In this document: piece by piece, positions 11,978 through 21,611 of the stretch | How positions within the stretch are numbered: position 1 is the stretch's first letter | Layout: each line of letters opens with the position of its first letter | From: Methylophilaceae bacterium | GTDB lineage: Bacteria; Pseudomonadota; Gammaproteobacteria; Burkholderiales; Methylophilaceae | DNA: 64,000 nucleotides | Assembly: GCA_905339275.1 (NCBI GenBank) | Contig: CAJPFK010000003.1 | Coordinates: forward strand, 124,001-188,000 | Direction: 5' to 3' | Notes under the pieces: model-generated | The model's database searches: none | Seen by the model: the letters and a program-made list of their open reading frames with translations, nothing else | What the model was told of the DNA's origin: nothing | Translations under genes and position numbers: made by a program

Positions 11978-12184
11978 ATGGAAGCCTCGAAAAACAAGCG
12001 CATGGTTGCATGCCCGCAATGCCACACATTGACCGAGTTCAATGAAAAAAATCCTTACCGGCCGTTCTGCTCCAAGCTCTGCACGCTCATCGACCTGGGG
12101 CAATGGGCCAGCGAGAACTATCGCGTACCGGATACGTCAAACCTGGACGAAGAACTTTCCGAACCGCACTCATCTTCCAAATGA
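11978..12184 (+). CDS. yacG: DNA gyrase inhibitor / zinc-binding protein YacG
   Basis: Small zinc protein that binds GyrB and inhibits gyrase. The 68 residues contain CPQC (13-16) and CSKLC near residues 31-35, the four-cysteine zinc finger, then DLGQWASENYRVP. GAGGAGAC precedes the ATG. The stop overlaps the start of the next gene in an ATGA arrangement. Confidence 0.93.
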   Translation: MEASKNKRMVACPQCHTLTEFNEKNPYRPFCSKLCTLIDLGQWASENYRVPDTSNLDEELSEPHSSSK

Positions 12185-12636
12185 ACATGTCCATTATCCG
12201 CTCCATTGGCTTTGCCTTGTTGCTGCTGGTGACGGCTTGCGCCAGGGCAGATTCCGACATTGTGATCAGTAACGCCTGGGCAAGGGCAAGTGCTCCCGGG
12301 CAACAGGTTGCGGCAGCTTACATGAGCCTGCAAAGCAAGCGGGATGCAACCCTGGTCAAAGCCGAAAGCAATGTTGCCGGCACCGTGGAAATCCATAGCA
12401 TGACCATGGAAAACGACGTCATGAAGATGCGCATGATGGATGAACTGCCCTTGCCTGCCGGAAAGGCAGTGCATCTCGAACCGGGCGGCCTGCATCTCAT
12501 GCTGTTCGATTTGAAGCAGAGTCTGCAAGCCGGCGATAAGGCCGAGTTCACGCTCCATTTCAAATACGCGGACGGTACGTCAAACCAGGTCAGGATTGTC
12601 GCGCCAATCAGAAACCGCGCCGATCACGCGCATTAA
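12181..12636 (+). CDS. periplasmic copper chaperone, PCu(A)C family
   Basis: Members deliver Cu(I) to cytochrome c oxidase CuA or buffer periplasmic copper. The 151-residue product has an N-terminal signal segment (about 1-23, with VTAC that could be a lipobox). The copper-binding pattern is present as EIHSMTMENDVMKMRMMDEL followed by the GGLHLMLFDL strand (His/Met ligands). The ATG at 12181 overlaps the yacG stop (ATGA). It converges with the next gene, with five bases between stops. Confidence 0.88.
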   Translation: MNMSIIRSIGFALLLLVTACARADSDIVISNAWARASAPGQQVAAAYMSLQSKRDATLVKAESNVAGTVEIHSMTMENDVMKMRMMDELPLPAGKAVHLEPGGLHLMLFDLKQSLQAGDKAEFTLHFKYADGTSNQVRIVAPIRNRADHAH

Positions 12637-12641
12637 GAAAC

Positions 12642-13067
12642 CTACTCGCTGGTAAAGCCCAACACGTAGACGTTGCTGGCCTGACCACGGCGGACTTCCA
12701 CCTGCATCAACCAGTCAATCCTGCCCCGCGCGCAAACAGGCAGCGTGACTTCCGCAATCCACTCGCCCTTGCCTTGAGACAGCATCCTGTAACGGTTGAG
12801 CCCCATCTCCATTCCCTGCATGGCAAAGCTGACATGAACAGCTTCGGCATTTTCCGTCTGCACACGCAATTCGAATGGCCGCATAATACCCGGCGGACGA
12901 TCCGCACGGATATTCAATGCACCGGTACCGCAACCCTGCACGATATCGCTGCAATCGATTTGCAGAGGTTCAGCATTTTCAGTATTGCGGGGGAAGTACA
13001 AAAAACCGGCAACAACACCGAGCAGAAGTACGATACCTGCCGCAATCACCGCATTCCGTTGCGTCAT
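12642..13067 (-). CDS. membrane-anchored protein of unknown function
   Basis: The 141-residue product has one N-terminal membrane helix (about 6-26) and a periplasmic domain with three cysteines. [14 protein letters not shown] followed by a strand and [11 protein letters not shown] loosely recalls the FixH/YtkA-like beta-sandwich pattern (methionine-rich loop, then a late cysteine). That comparison is from memory and is not a firm family call. The ATG at 13067 overlaps the preceding stop (ATGA). Its neighbour is the copper chaperone on the other strand, so a metal or oxidase-related role is conceivable. Confidence 0.65.
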   Translation of the reverse strand: MTQRNAVIAAGIVLLLGVVAGFLYFPRNTENAEPLQIDCSDIVQGCGTGALNIRADRPPGIMRPFELRVQTENAEAVHVSFAMQGMEMGLNRYRMLSQGKGEWIAEVTLPVCARGRIDWLMQVEVRRGQASNVYVLGFTSE

Positions 13068-14008
13068 GCAGCCCATACCTTTCTTTGCATGGCGACCCCA
13101 TGCGCACCATGGCGCCAGGCTTCGGAAATATCGTCCATTTCCATTCCGCCAAGCGCATAGACCGGCAAAGGATAATCCACGATCATCTCTGCAAAACGCT
13201 GCCAGCCCAGGGTTGGTTGTCCGGGATGGCTGAGTGTCGGCCGTACCGGCGAGAGTGTCACGTAATCCAGGCCGAGCAGGCTGGCCTGATGCAATTCGCG
13301 CTCGCAATGGCACGATGCGCCGACGGTCGGCAGGTCGGGCCGACTAGTGGCCGACATTAATTGGGATGATGAGAGATGCACGCCATCTGCGTTCAACTCC
13401 CGTGCAAGTTCAATATCGCCATTGAGGATAACCTTTGCGGCATACGGCCTGGCGGCTTCGATCACTTTCTTCGAAAAAGCACGCAAGGCCTCCCGGTCAA
13501 GGTGCTTTTCCCGTACCTGAACCAGGCGCAGGCCGCGTGATAACGCCCGGTCCAATTGTGCAAGGAATATCTCTTCCGCGGTTTCCCCGAGATTGGTAAT
13601 TGCATGAACAGGCAAGAGGTTCAGCGCTTTCAGAATCGGCTCATTGGCAGGCAGCATCGGCCCGACGGATAAATCCTGCGGATACTGCCAGGCCAGTTGC
13701 TGACCCTCCTTGCCATGAGGCTCGCCCGACCAGCTGCGCAAAATGAAGAAATGCAATTTGACGGTTTTTTCCGGGTAATCGAATGTACGCGTCAGCCAGC
13801 GGTAAACCTCGATTGCCTCAATACCCAGTTCTTCATGCAGCTCGCGCTGCAAACCCTCCAACGGCGTTTCGCCCTCTTCGATCTTGCCGCCGGGGAACTC
13901 CCACCAGCCAGCCCACGGCTTGCCTTCAGGACGCCGCCCCAGTAAAACCTGTCCATCCGCGCTGATCAGGACAGCAACGGCAGCATTAACGACTTCGGTA
14001 CGCGCCAT
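13064..14008 (-). CDS. Nudix hydrolase fused to a thiamine-phosphate-synthase-like domain
   Basis: The 314-residue fusion has a MutT-type domain (about 1-130) with a complete Nudix box, [20 protein letters not shown] running into ELGI. It should hydrolyse oxidised dNTPs such as 8-oxo-dGTP. The C-terminal domain (about 135-314) is a ThiE-like TIM barrel ([41 protein letters not shown]). Such MutT-ThiE fusions are known in proteobacteria. Whether the second domain makes thiamine phosphate or acts on damaged thiamine compounds is open. It lies four bases after the ATPase gene. Confidence 0.9.
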   Translation of the reverse strand: MARTEVVNAAVAVLISADGQVLLGRRPEGKPWAGWWEFPGGKIEEGETPLEGLQRELHEELGIEAIEVYRWLTRTFDYPEKTVKLHFFILRSWSGEPHGKEGQQLAWQYPQDLSVGPMLPANEPILKALNLLPVHAITNLGETAEEIFLAQLDRALSRGLRLVQVREKHLDREALRAFSKKVIEAARPYAAKVILNGDIELARELNADGVHLSSSQLMSATSRPDLPTVGASCHCERELHQASLLGLDYVTLSPVRPTLSHPGQPTLGWQRFAEMIVDYPLPVYALGGMEMDDISEAWRHGAHGVAMQRKVWAA

Positions 14009-14012
14009 CAAG

Positions 14013-14882
14013 TCACGGCTTTCTGGACAGCGCAGTTTTGCCGGCATAATCCCGTGCGAACTGATAGGCCACGCGCCCGCTACGCGCGCCGCGCGCCAGT
14101 GAGAACTGCAAGGCCTCACGGCGGGTTTCATCACTCCACTCCGCCATGCCGTAATGCGCGAGCCATTCCCTTGCGACTTCAAGATATTGGTCCTGATCGA
14201 AGGCATAGAATGACAACCAAAGGCCGAAACGCTCTGAAAGGGAGATTTTTTCTTCGGTAGTATCGCCCGGACGAATTTCCTCGCCGAGGTATTGGGTTTC
14301 AAGATTTTCCGACATGTATTCCGGTATCAAATGCCTGCGGTTGGAAGTCGCATAAACCAGTACATTGTCGGATGCCGCGGAGACGGAGCCATCCAGAACG
14401 ACCTTCAATGCCTTGTAGCCCGGCTCCCCGGATTCGAACGAGAGGTCGTCGCAAAAGATGATGAAGCGCTCCGGCCTGTCCCGCAAAAGCGCAACGATAT
14501 CAGGCAGGGCCACTAGGTCCTGCTTGTCCACCTCGACCAGCCTGAGCCACTCGGTTGCAAATTCGGTCAGGAGCGCCTTCACCAGGGAGGATTTTCCTGT
14601 GCCCCGGGCGCCGGTCAGCAGTACATTGTTGGCAGGCAGGCCCTGCAGAAACTGCCGGGTATTGCGCACAATTTCCGCCTTCTGCTCATCAACATGATGC
14701 AAATCGTCAAGGCGAACAAGATGCGGATGAGGCACCGGAGCCAGGTAACCGCGCCCATTGGCATGCTGCCAACGCCATGCGATGGACGACCAGTCGGTTT
14801 CGGCAGGCTTTTCCGGCAGGATTGCCTCCAGCCGGTCAAGCACAGACGCTGCACGTGAAATCAGGCTCTCGAGGTCAGCCAT
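14013..14882 (-). CDS. DUF815-family AAA+ ATPase
   Basis: The 289-residue protein has Walker [16 protein letters not shown] (about 91-105) and a Walker B-like [12 protein letters not shown] further conserved segment, [20 protein letters not shown], is also present. This matches the DUF815 family, widely conserved in proteobacteria and often next to argJ or Nudix genes. Its physiological role is not established. It starts two bases after the argJ stop, so it is probably co-transcribed. Confidence 0.87.
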   Translation of the reverse strand: MADLESLISRAASVLDRLEAILPEKPAETDWSSIAWRWQHANGRGYLAPVPHPHLVRLDDLHHVDEQKAEIVRNTRQFLQGLPANNVLLTGARGTGKSSLVKALLTEFATEWLRLVEVDKQDLVALPDIVALLRDRPERFIIFCDDLSFESGEPGYKALKVVLDGSVSAASDNVLVYATSNRRHLIPEYMSENLETQYLGEEIRPGDTTEEKISLSERFGLWLSFYAFDQDQYLEVAREWLAHYGMAEWSDETRREALQFSLARGARSGRVAYQFARDYAGKTALSRKP

Positions 14883-14884
14883 GC

Positions 14885-16111
14885 TCAGGACCTGTAATCT
14901 GCATTGATTTTTACATAATCATAGGAGAAATCGCAGGTCCAGATAGTGACGTCTGCCGCCCCCCTATCCAATACGACACGTACCGTGATCTCCGGCGCTT
15001 TCATCACTGCTGCGCCTTGCGCCTCCTGGTAGCTCGCAGCCCTGCCGCCGTGCTCGGCCACCAAGACATCGCCGAGATAGAGCTTGAGCGCATTCACATC
15101 CAGATCATCAACCCCGGCATAGCCTATTGCGGCGAGAATTCTGCCGAGATTGGGGTCCGAGGCAAAGAAGGCGGTCTTGATCAACGGCGAATGCGCAATG
15201 GCATAAGCGATTTTGCGGCATTCCGCTTCATCACGCCCGTTTTCAATCCTGATCGTCATGAATTTTGTTGCGCCTTCGCCATCCCGTACGATGGCCTGTG
15301 CCAACTCGATGGCGACTTCAGTAATGGCATCACGCAACAAGCCGTAATCCGCACTTTCCATACCAATTTCGGCATGCCCGGATTGGCCGGTGGCAATCAG
15401 CACCAATGCATCGTTGGTGGAGGTATCGCCATCCACCGTGATGCAGTTGAATGAACGATTAACCGCATGCTGTATCATGCTGTCCAGCGCCTGCTGGTCA
15501 ACAGCCGCATCCGTCGCAATATAACCAAGCATGGTCGCCATATTGGGATGGATCATGCCGGAGCCCTTGGCGATACCGGTAATGGTCACGGTATTGCCAG
15601 CCAGGGTGATCCGGCGCGAAGTGCCTTTGGCGACGATATCGGTCGTCATGATCGCTTCCGCAGCACGCAGCCAGTTATCTTCGCGCAGGTCTTTGATGCA
15701 GTCGGGCAAGCCGGCGACAATCCTGTCCACCGGCAAGGGCTCCATGATGACACCGGTCGAGAACGGCAGAATCTGGGCTGGAGAACATACCATCAGGCCG
15801 GCCAGCGCATCGCAGGTTTGCCGCGCATGCTGCAGGCCTTCCTCGCCGGTGCCCGCATTCGCATTACCCGTATTCACCAGCAAAGCGCGAATCGCTGCGC
15901 CTTTCGCCAGATGCTCCTTGCACAGCGTCACCGGCGCCGCGCAGAACCGGTTTTGCGTAAAAACCCCTGCAACCCTGCTCCCGGCAGCAAGTTGCATGAC
16001 CAGCACATCCTTGCGATTGGGCTTGCGTACATGCGCCTCTGCAGCGCCGAGCTTGACGCCCCTGACCGGGAAAAGTGACTGCGCCTGCGGCGCACTGAGA
16101 TTGACAGGCAT
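14885..16111 (-). CDS. argJ: bifunctional glutamate N-acetyltransferase / amino-acid acetyltransferase
   Basis: Transfers acetyl from N-acetylornithine to glutamate (cyclic arginine pathway) and can also use acetyl-CoA. The 408-residue precursor self-cleaves at the Thr of [14 protein letters not shown] (about 190-203) into alpha and beta chains. A separate N-acetylglutamate synthase (35005-36573) and argB (39109-39993) are encoded elsewhere in the window, so acetylglutamate can come from both routes. Confidence 0.95.
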   Translation of the reverse strand: MPVNLSAPQAQSLFPVRGVKLGAAEAHVRKPNRKDVLVMQLAAGSRVAGVFTQNRFCAAPVTLCKEHLAKGAAIRALLVNTGNANAGTGEEGLQHARQTCDALAGLMVCSPAQILPFSTGVIMEPLPVDRIVAGLPDCIKDLREDNWLRAAEAIMTTDIVAKGTSRRITLAGNTVTITGIAKGSGMIHPNMATMLGYIATDAAVDQQALDSMIQHAVNRSFNCITVDGDTSTNDALVLIATGQSGHAEIGMESADYGLLRDAITEVAIELAQAIVRDGEGATKFMTIRIENGRDEAECRKIAYAIAHSPLIKTAFFASDPNLGRILAAIGYAGVDDLDVNALKLYLGDVLVAEHGGRAASYQEAQGAAVMKAPEITVRVVLDRGAADVTIWTCDFSYDYVKINADYRS

Positions 16112-16197
16112 ATCAGGGTTCCATGGTAAAGATCGATGGCTGATTTTACCTCATTCCTTGCCATATCCATTGCAGGCCGGATGCACTTGCCGGCAAT

Positions 16198-16225
16198 AAA
16201 AAAGCCGGGAATTCCCGGCTTTTTT
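16198..16225. terminator. Rho-independent terminator downstream of secA and the DUF1289 gene
   Basis: The 16-base palindrome GCCGGGAATTCCCGGC (16204-16219) is flanked by A6 and T6, so it can stop transcription on both strands. It lies just after the minus-strand DUF1289 stop and upstream of argJ. Confidence 0.88.
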
Positions 16226-16238
16226 AACAGATCGCGAA

Positions 16239-16430
16239 TCAATCGCCGAAATCGAACAACTCGTTCTGGCGCTGCTCCAGCTTTTCCATCACGGCACTTC
16301 GCTGCTCCGGAGCCATCTCCCACCAATCGCGTATTTCTTCCATGCTGCGATAACAGCCTTCGCACAACCCTGTCGTTTCATTCATCGCGCAAACGCCGAT
16401 ACAGGGGGAAAGGATGGGTTCCGGTTGCAT
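16239..16430 (-). CDS. DUF1289 domain protein
   Basis: The 63-residue cysteine-containing protein has the family pattern SPCIGVCAMNETTGLCEGCY (8-27) and then RDWWEMAPEQRSAVMEKLEQR. Function is unknown; the cysteines suggest a metal site. The start is ATG 16430, two bases after the secA stop. Longer in-frame starts fall inside secA. Confidence 0.9.
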   Translation of the reverse strand: MQPEPILSPCIGVCAMNETTGLCEGCYRSMEEIRDWWEMAPEQRSAVMEKLEQRQNELFDFGD

Positions 16431-16432
16431 CG

Positions 16433-19156
16433 TCAGTTCAGCTTGCCATGGCATTGCTTGTATTTTTTCCCCGACCCGCAAGGGCATGGGTCATTGCGGC
16501 CGACCTTGGCGCCCTGGCGCTCGAAAGGCTGCGCGGGTGCCGCCGCGGCTTCATCCTCGGCAGGGGCGCCAAGCGCCTCGTCATAGCTGGCATGCTGATA
16601 TTGCACGTTTTCCAGTTCCGCAGGTTTTTCCACAGCTTCCACATCGGCTTCGGTTTTCACCTGCACCAGCATCGTGACCTGGGTAACTTCACGCTTGACG
16701 GTATCCAGCAAGGCGCTGAACAGATTAAAAGCTTCGCGCTTGTATTCCTGCTTGGGATTCTTCTGTGCGTACGAACGCAGGTGGATGCCCTGGCGTAAAT
16801 GATCCAGCGCTGCCAGATGCTCACGCCAGTGATTATCAATGCTTTGCAGCATGACTGCGCGCTCGAACTGGCGCAAGACTTCCGGACTCGCCAACCGCTC
16901 CTTATCTGCATAAGCTTCAGCCGCCGCTTCGAAAACGCGCTCGCGCAAGGTTTCCTCATGCAGATCCGGGTTGTCTTCCAGCATTTTCTGCAACGGCAGG
17001 TCGAGGCCGACATCCGCTGCCAGCGCTTTTTCCAGGGCGGGGACATCCCACTGCTCCTCAACGCTCTCCGGCGGAATGTGAATTGCAATCGTGTCGGTCA
17101 ATACATCAACGCGCATCGCCTCTATCGTGTCTTTCACGTCGACGGCTTCCAGCAATTCGTTACGCTGCTGGTAGATCACCCTGCGCTGGTCATTGGCAAC
17201 ATCGTCGTATTCAAGCAACTGTTTACGAATATCAAAGTTGCGGCCCTCCACCTTGCGCTGCGCATTCTCAATGGCACGCGTCACCCATGGGTGCTCGATC
17301 GCCTCGCCTTCAGGCATCTTCAGGCGTTCCATGATGGCAGAGACGCGATCCGAGGCAAAGATGCGCAAGAGCTGATCTTCCAGTGACAGATAGAAACGGC
17401 TGGAACCGGGATCGCCCTGACGACCGGAACGGCCACGCAACTGGTTATCCACGCGGCGTGATTCATGTCGTTCGGTACCGATAATATGCAAGCCGCCCGA
17501 GGCGATCACGGCATCATGCTGTTTCTGCCATTCGGTCTTGACGGCGGCGATCCTGGTTTCCTTCTCCGCGTCGGACAGGCTCGCATCCTGACGGATATCG
17601 GCGATCTCGGGTTCAGGGTTACCGCCCAGCACAATATCCGTGCCGCGACCGGCCATGTTGGTGGCAATCGTGATCATCCCCGGACGACCGGCCTGAGCGA
17701 TGATGTGCGCTTCGCGCTCATGCTGCTTGGCATTCAGCACCTGGTGTTCCAGTTTGGCCTTGGTCAGCACATTCGCGATCAGTTCGGAGTTTTCAATCGA
17801 GGTAGTACCGACCAGCACAGGCTGGCCGCGCTTCTGGCATTCCTGGATATCCTCGATAACCGCCTGGTATTTCTCGGCAGCGGTACGATAGACCTTATCC
17901 ATCTGGTCAATTCGCTGCATCGGCCGATGGGTCGGAATCACCACCGTCTCAAGACCATAGATCTGGTTGAATTCGTATGCCTCGGTATCGGCGGTACCCG
18001 TCATGCCGGACAGCTTCTCATACATGCGGAAATAGTTCTGGAAAGTGATCGAAGCCAGCGTCTGGTTCTCTTTCTGGATCGTCACGCCTTCCTTGGCTTC
18101 CACGGCCTGATGCAAGCCATCGGACCAGCGCCGGCCGGCCATCATGCGGCCCGTGAATTCATCGACGATGATGACGTCGCCATCACGCACGACATAGTGC
18201 TGGTCGCGGTGGTAAAGAGACTGCGCACGCAGCGCAGCGTAAAGATGATGCACGAGGCTGATGCTGGCAGCGTCGTAAAGGCTGGTGCCCTCGGGCAACA
18301 GGCCGGCTTCCGCCAGCAACGCTTCCGCGTGCTCGTGGCCTTGTTCCGAAAGCAGTACCTGATGCGACTTTTCATCGACCCAATAGTCGCCCTCGCCATC
18401 CTCCTCGGCCTGGCGAACCAGCCTGGCAGCCAGCCCATTGATCTGGGTATAGAGCTCGACGCTGTCGTCCGCCTGGCCGGAGATGATCAGCGGGGTACGG
18501 GCTTCGTCAATCAGGATCGAGTCAACCTCATCGACCAGCGCATAAACCAGCGAGCGCTGCACGCGTTCGGCTGCCGTGTGGACCATGTTGTCCCGCAAAT
18601 AGTCGAACCCGAACTCGTTATTGGTGCCGTACGTGATATCTGCCGCGTAGGCTTTCTGTTTTTCGTCATGCGGCATCTGGGAAAGATTGATGCCGACCGT
18701 CAGCCCCAGGAAATTGTAGAGACGCGCCATCCATTCCGCATCGCGCTTGGCCAGGTAGTCATTGACCGTGACGACATGCACGCCCTTGCCGGTAAGCGCA
18801 TTCAGGTATGCCGGCAGTGTCGCAACGAGCGTCTTGCCTTCACCGGTGCGCATTTCCGCGATCTTGCCTGCATGCAGCACCATGCCGCCTATCAGTTGCA
18901 CGTCGAAATGACGCATCTCAAGAGCGCGTTTGCCGCCTTCACGGACGACCGCGAACGCTTCCGGCAACAGCTTATCCAGGCTTTCGCCATTCCTGTAGCG
19001 CTGCTTGAACTCTTCGGTCTTGGCCTTGAGTGCCTCATCGCTGAGCGCCTGCATCGCAGGCTCCAGCGCATTGATCGCCGCTACTTTCTGCGCATACTGC
19101 CGTACCAGCCGCTCATTGCGGCTACCGAAAAATTTTTTGAACAACGTGGATAACAT
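16433..19156 (-). CDS. secA: preprotein translocase ATPase SecA
   Basis: Cytoplasmic motor that pushes preproteins through SecYEG. The 907-residue product has Walker A in [16 protein letters not shown] (about 103-118), [19 protein letters not shown] (about 208-226), the helicase segment [13 protein letters not shown] and a C-terminal SEC-C zinc tail ([17 protein letters not shown]). No secM-like leader is present upstream; a short hairpin sits in the leader instead. The DUF1289 gene follows. Confidence 0.98.
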   Translation of the reverse strand: MLSTLFKKFFGSRNERLVRQYAQKVAAINALEPAMQALSDEALKAKTEEFKQRYRNGESLDKLLPEAFAVVREGGKRALEMRHFDVQLIGGMVLHAGKIAEMRTGEGKTLVATLPAYLNALTGKGVHVVTVNDYLAKRDAEWMARLYNFLGLTVGINLSQMPHDEKQKAYAADITYGTNNEFGFDYLRDNMVHTAAERVQRSLVYALVDEVDSILIDEARTPLIISGQADDSVELYTQINGLAARLVRQAEEDGEGDYWVDEKSHQVLLSEQGHEHAEALLAEAGLLPEGTSLYDAASISLVHHLYAALRAQSLYHRDQHYVVRDGDVIIVDEFTGRMMAGRRWSDGLHQAVEAKEGVTIQKENQTLASITFQNYFRMYEKLSGMTGTADTEAYEFNQIYGLETVVIPTHRPMQRIDQMDKVYRTAAEKYQAVIEDIQECQKRGQPVLVGTTSIENSELIANVLTKAKLEHQVLNAKQHEREAHIIAQAGRPGMITIATNMAGRGTDIVLGGNPEPEIADIRQDASLSDAEKETRIAAVKTEWQKQHDAVIASGGLHIIGTERHESRRVDNQLRGRSGRQGDPGSSRFYLSLEDQLLRIFASDRVSAIMERLKMPEGEAIEHPWVTRAIENAQRKVEGRNFDIRKQLLEYDDVANDQRRVIYQQRNELLEAVDVKDTIEAMRVDVLTDTIAIHIPPESVEEQWDVPALEKALAADVGLDLPLQKMLEDNPDLHEETLRERVFEAAAEAYADKERLASPEVLRQFERAVMLQSIDNHWREHLAALDHLRQGIHLRSYAQKNPKQEYKREAFNLFSALLDTVKREVTQVTMLVQVKTEADVEAVEKPAELENVQYQHASYDEALGAPAEDEAAAAPAQPFERQGAKVGRNDPCPCGSGKKYKQCHGKLN

Positions 19157-19170
19157 GAAATGACACCGAC

Positions 19171-19188
19171 TTTCCGCGCCTGCGGAAA
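19171..19188 (-). promoter_or_regulatory. hairpin in the secA leader
   Basis: A perfect 7-bp inverted repeat (TTTCCGC/GCGGAAA) with a 4-base loop ends 15 bases before the secA ATG. On the mRNA its 3' arm contains GCGGAAA, one of the few purine-rich stretches that could serve as ribosome-binding site. It could modulate secA translation; this is inference only. Confidence 0.35.
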
Positions 19189-19266
19189 CCCCTTAGGTTG
19201 ACTTGATCGATTCGAAAAAAATGACCAATTTAGAAATAAAAATTTATTTGTCTCACAGCGCTAAAT

Positions 19267-20139
19267 TTAGTTCTGCAAAAATTTACGCGGGTCCAACGGA
19301 GCACCGTCACGCCGCACTTCAAAATGCAGATGAGGCCCGGTCGAACGGCCCGTGCTGCCGACCCTGGCAATCAATTGCCCTTTCTTCACCACCTCCCCGA
19401 CGCGCACGAGGATTTCCGAAGCATGCGCATATCGTGTCTCCAGCCCGGAACCATGGTTGATTTTCACGATTTTACCATAGTCGATCATGTGCTCGGCTGT
19501 TGTTACCACACCGCCTGCAGCCGCAAATATCGGCGTGCCGGTTGATGCGGTGAAGTCCAGGCCCTCATGAAAGGCGCTGTTCCCGGAGAACGGGTCTACA
19601 CGCCAGCCGAAACTGGATGAGTTGTAACCTACATTAACCGGGCTGGTATCGGGCAGCATGCTCTGCTGCATGGTTTGTTGTAAAAACATCGCTTCAAGCA
19701 TATTGAGACGATCACTCTTGATTTCAATCTGCGTCGCCAATTCGGCAATATCGGCCTTGAGCCGCAATTCCGTGACAGGTTGCGGATTGACCAGCGGTCC
19801 ACCCGCTCCCGGCGGCTGAATGTCCTCGATATCCTTTTCCTTGATTCCCGCCTTCCTGGCCAGGCGCGCGCTCAGTGCGTCCAGGCGCATGACGCGGGCG
19901 CGCATCTCGCCCAACTGCAAGGCAAGCGCATCAAGATGTCTCTGTGGCTGATGAAGGCTGAATTGTAATTGAGACGGCAGCAGGGAGTTTACTGGATGGT
20001 TGCGCCCATCTTGTGGCAGAATGACCGCCAGTGTCAGCGCAATTGATAATGCTGAAACCACCAGCAGAATCAGAATAATCTGCAACGTAGACAAGGTCCT
20101 GGCCTTGGCCATGTTGTTAGAGACAAAAATAATATTCAA
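19267..20139 (-). CDS. M23-family (LytM) membrane-anchored metallopeptidase
   Basis: Predicted peptidoglycan endopeptidase or activator. The 290-residue product has one N-terminal membrane helix (about 19-42), a helical/coiled periplasmic stretch, and a C-terminal LytM domain with zinc-ligand motifs AFHEGLDF (HxxxD) and GPHLHFEV (HxH). I chose the TTG at 20139 because AAGGGG lies six bases upstream; the ATG nine codons later has no ribosome-binding site. It is divergent from dciA, with only 29 bases between start codons. Confidence 0.9.
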   Translation of the reverse strand: MNIIFVSNNMAKARTLSTLQIILILLVVSALSIALTLAVILPQDGRNHPVNSLLPSQLQFSLHQPQRHLDALALQLGEMRARVMRLDALSARLARKAGIKEKDIEDIQPPGAGGPLVNPQPVTELRLKADIAELATQIEIKSDRLNMLEAMFLQQTMQQSMLPDTSPVNVGYNSSSFGWRVDPFSGNSAFHEGLDFTASTGTPIFAAAGGVVTTAEHMIDYGKIVKINHGSGLETRYAHASEILVRVGEVVKKGQLIARVGSTGRSTGPHLHFEVRRDGAPLDPRKFLQN

Positions 20140-20168
20140 GCAATTCCCCTTTTTGGGAGGTACCCGGC

Positions 20169-20585
20169 ATGCGGCGCATCAGCGCTCTTTTTACTGGCAA
20201 CACCGAACTGGCGGCTCTATCGGGCAAAGCACGCGACTTATCCATCTCCCAGCAGATATGGAGTGCAATTGTGCCCGACCCGCTTAAAAAGTTCACGCAA
20301 GCCGGTACCATCAATCACAAGCGATTGACTGTATATGCTGATAACGGCACGGTTGCTGCCAAAGTTAAATTATTGTTGCCCAGCCTATTGACTAAGCTAC
20401 AAAAGCAAGGCCTAGAAGTTACTTCAATTCGCGTGCAAGTGCAAGTGCAATCTAGTCCGCCAAAATCGCAGAAAACCCCTCGAAAACTCAGCCCCTATGC
20501 GGCATCCAGGCTTGAGGAAATGGCAAGGGAACTCGACGGTTCAGCATTGGGGGAAGCGCTCGGCAAGCTTTCACGCCACGTCTGA
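20169..20585 (+). CDS. dciA: DciA-like (DUF721) putative helicase-loading protein
   Basis: DUF721/DciA proteins help load the replicative helicase DnaB in bacteria that lack DnaC. The 138-residue product has the N-terminal LAALSGKARDLSISQQIWSA segment and the central KRLTVYADNGTVAAKVKLLL strand-helix typical of the family's KH-like fold. A basic, proline-containing linker leads to a C-terminal helix. GGGAGG eight bases before ATG is a strong ribosome-binding site. Family assignment is by pattern and the usual secA/M23 neighbourhood. Confidence 0.75.
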   Translation: MRRISALFTGNTELAALSGKARDLSISQQIWSAIVPDPLKKFTQAGTINHKRLTVYADNGTVAAKVKLLLPSLLTKLQKQGLEVTSIRVQVQVQSSPPKSQKTPRKLSPYAASRLEEMARELDGSALGEALGKLSRHV

Positions 20586-20604
20586 GACAGCCCTGAATCA
20601 TCCT

Positions 20605-21396
20605 ATGGAATTATTTATCTATCTGTTGGCCGGAGCCTGCGCCGGTCTTTTATCCGGCCTGTTCGGCGTGGGCGGCGGCCTCATCATCGTCCCGATACTG
20701 AGCCTGATATTCAGCAGCCTCGCATTTCCTGAGCAGCACATCATGCACATGGCGCTCGGCACCTCGCTGGCGACCATCATATTCACCTCCATTTCCTCGG
20801 CACGCGCGCACCATGGCAGGCTGAATGTCGATTGGCCCGTGGTGAGAAAAATCGCCATTGCCATCGTGCTGGGCACCCTGCTGGGAACCGTGCTTGCAGC
20901 CAGTCTGCAAACGGCATGGCTCAAAGCGATTTTTTCCATATTCGTCTTTGCGGTCGCCACACAACTCATCCTGAATTTCACCCCCAATCCCGGGCGGCAA
21001 TTACCAGGATTGTTCGGCATCAGCCTGGCCGGACTGGTCATCGGCATTGTTTCAAGCTTGGTAGGCATAGGCGGCGGTTCACTTTCCGTGCCGTTTCTGA
21101 TTTATTGCAATACCGGGGTCAAGCGTGCGATCGGCACATCGGCCGCTATCGGCTTGCCTATCGCCGCGGCCGGCACGCTGGGTTATATACTCAATGGCCT
21201 GAATACCCCGCAATTACCCGCATACAGCCTGGGATATCTTTACCTGCCTGCATTCGCCGGCATTGCATTTGTCAGCATGCTGACGGCCCCGTTCGGCGCA
21301 GCACTGGCACATCGGCTGCCGCCCCATGTCCTCAAGCGGGCATTTGCCGTGTTACTCTACGTGATTGGATTCAAAATGCTTGCGGACATGTTCTGA
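20605..21396 (+). CDS. TauE/SafE-family membrane permease
   Basis: Inner-membrane anion exporter family (sulfite, sulfoacetate or related anions). The 263-residue, eight-helix protein has the paired family motifs LLSGLFGVGGGLIIVPIL (N-terminal half) and VSSLVGIGGGSLSVPFLIY (C-terminal half), reflecting internal duplication. The start is ATG 20605, 19 bases after dciA. The substrate cannot be read from the sequence. Confidence 0.88.
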   Translation: MELFIYLLAGACAGLLSGLFGVGGGLIIVPILSLIFSSLAFPEQHIMHMALGTSLATIIFTSISSARAHHGRLNVDWPVVRKIAIAIVLGTLLGTVLAASLQTAWLKAIFSIFVFAVATQLILNFTPNPGRQLPGLFGISLAGLVIGIVSSLVGIGGGSLSVPFLIYCNTGVKRAIGTSAAIGLPIAAAGTLGYILNGLNTPQLPAYSLGYLYLPAFAGIAFVSMLTAPFGAALAHRLPPHVLKRAFAVLLYVIGFKMLADMF

Positions 21397-21531
21397 CAAG
21401 GCATTATCCAAACGAGGCACCATGGGCGTTGTGAGCCATCTGTAAAAATGGAATAATGCCCTCGCAGTATCAATCGTTCGTTGGTCTTAGGGAGAATCAC
21501 TCGGCGCAATCGGCATAGCAATGCCACCACA

Positions 21532-21560
21532 TTGGTAATCTGGAAATATCGTCACATAAT
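21532..21560 (+). promoter_or_regulatory. candidate promoter of hppA
   Basis: TTGGTA (21532-21537) and CATAAT (21555-21560) are 17 bases apart, about 50 bases before the hppA start. The upstream part of this 215-base spacer also holds a distant inverted repeat GGCATTAT/ATAATGCC whose role I cannot judge. Confidence 0.45.
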
Positions 21561-21611
21561 AACAAGCAACGCCCGGGGTTCTCAATTCACTTACAGAAGA
21601 GGGAGAAGTCG

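Noticed and set aside
17465-19153. 562-codon open frame on the plus strand
   Set aside because: It is fully antisense to secA, has no recognisable domain and no ribosome-binding site; long antisense frames arise from codon bias in this GC range.
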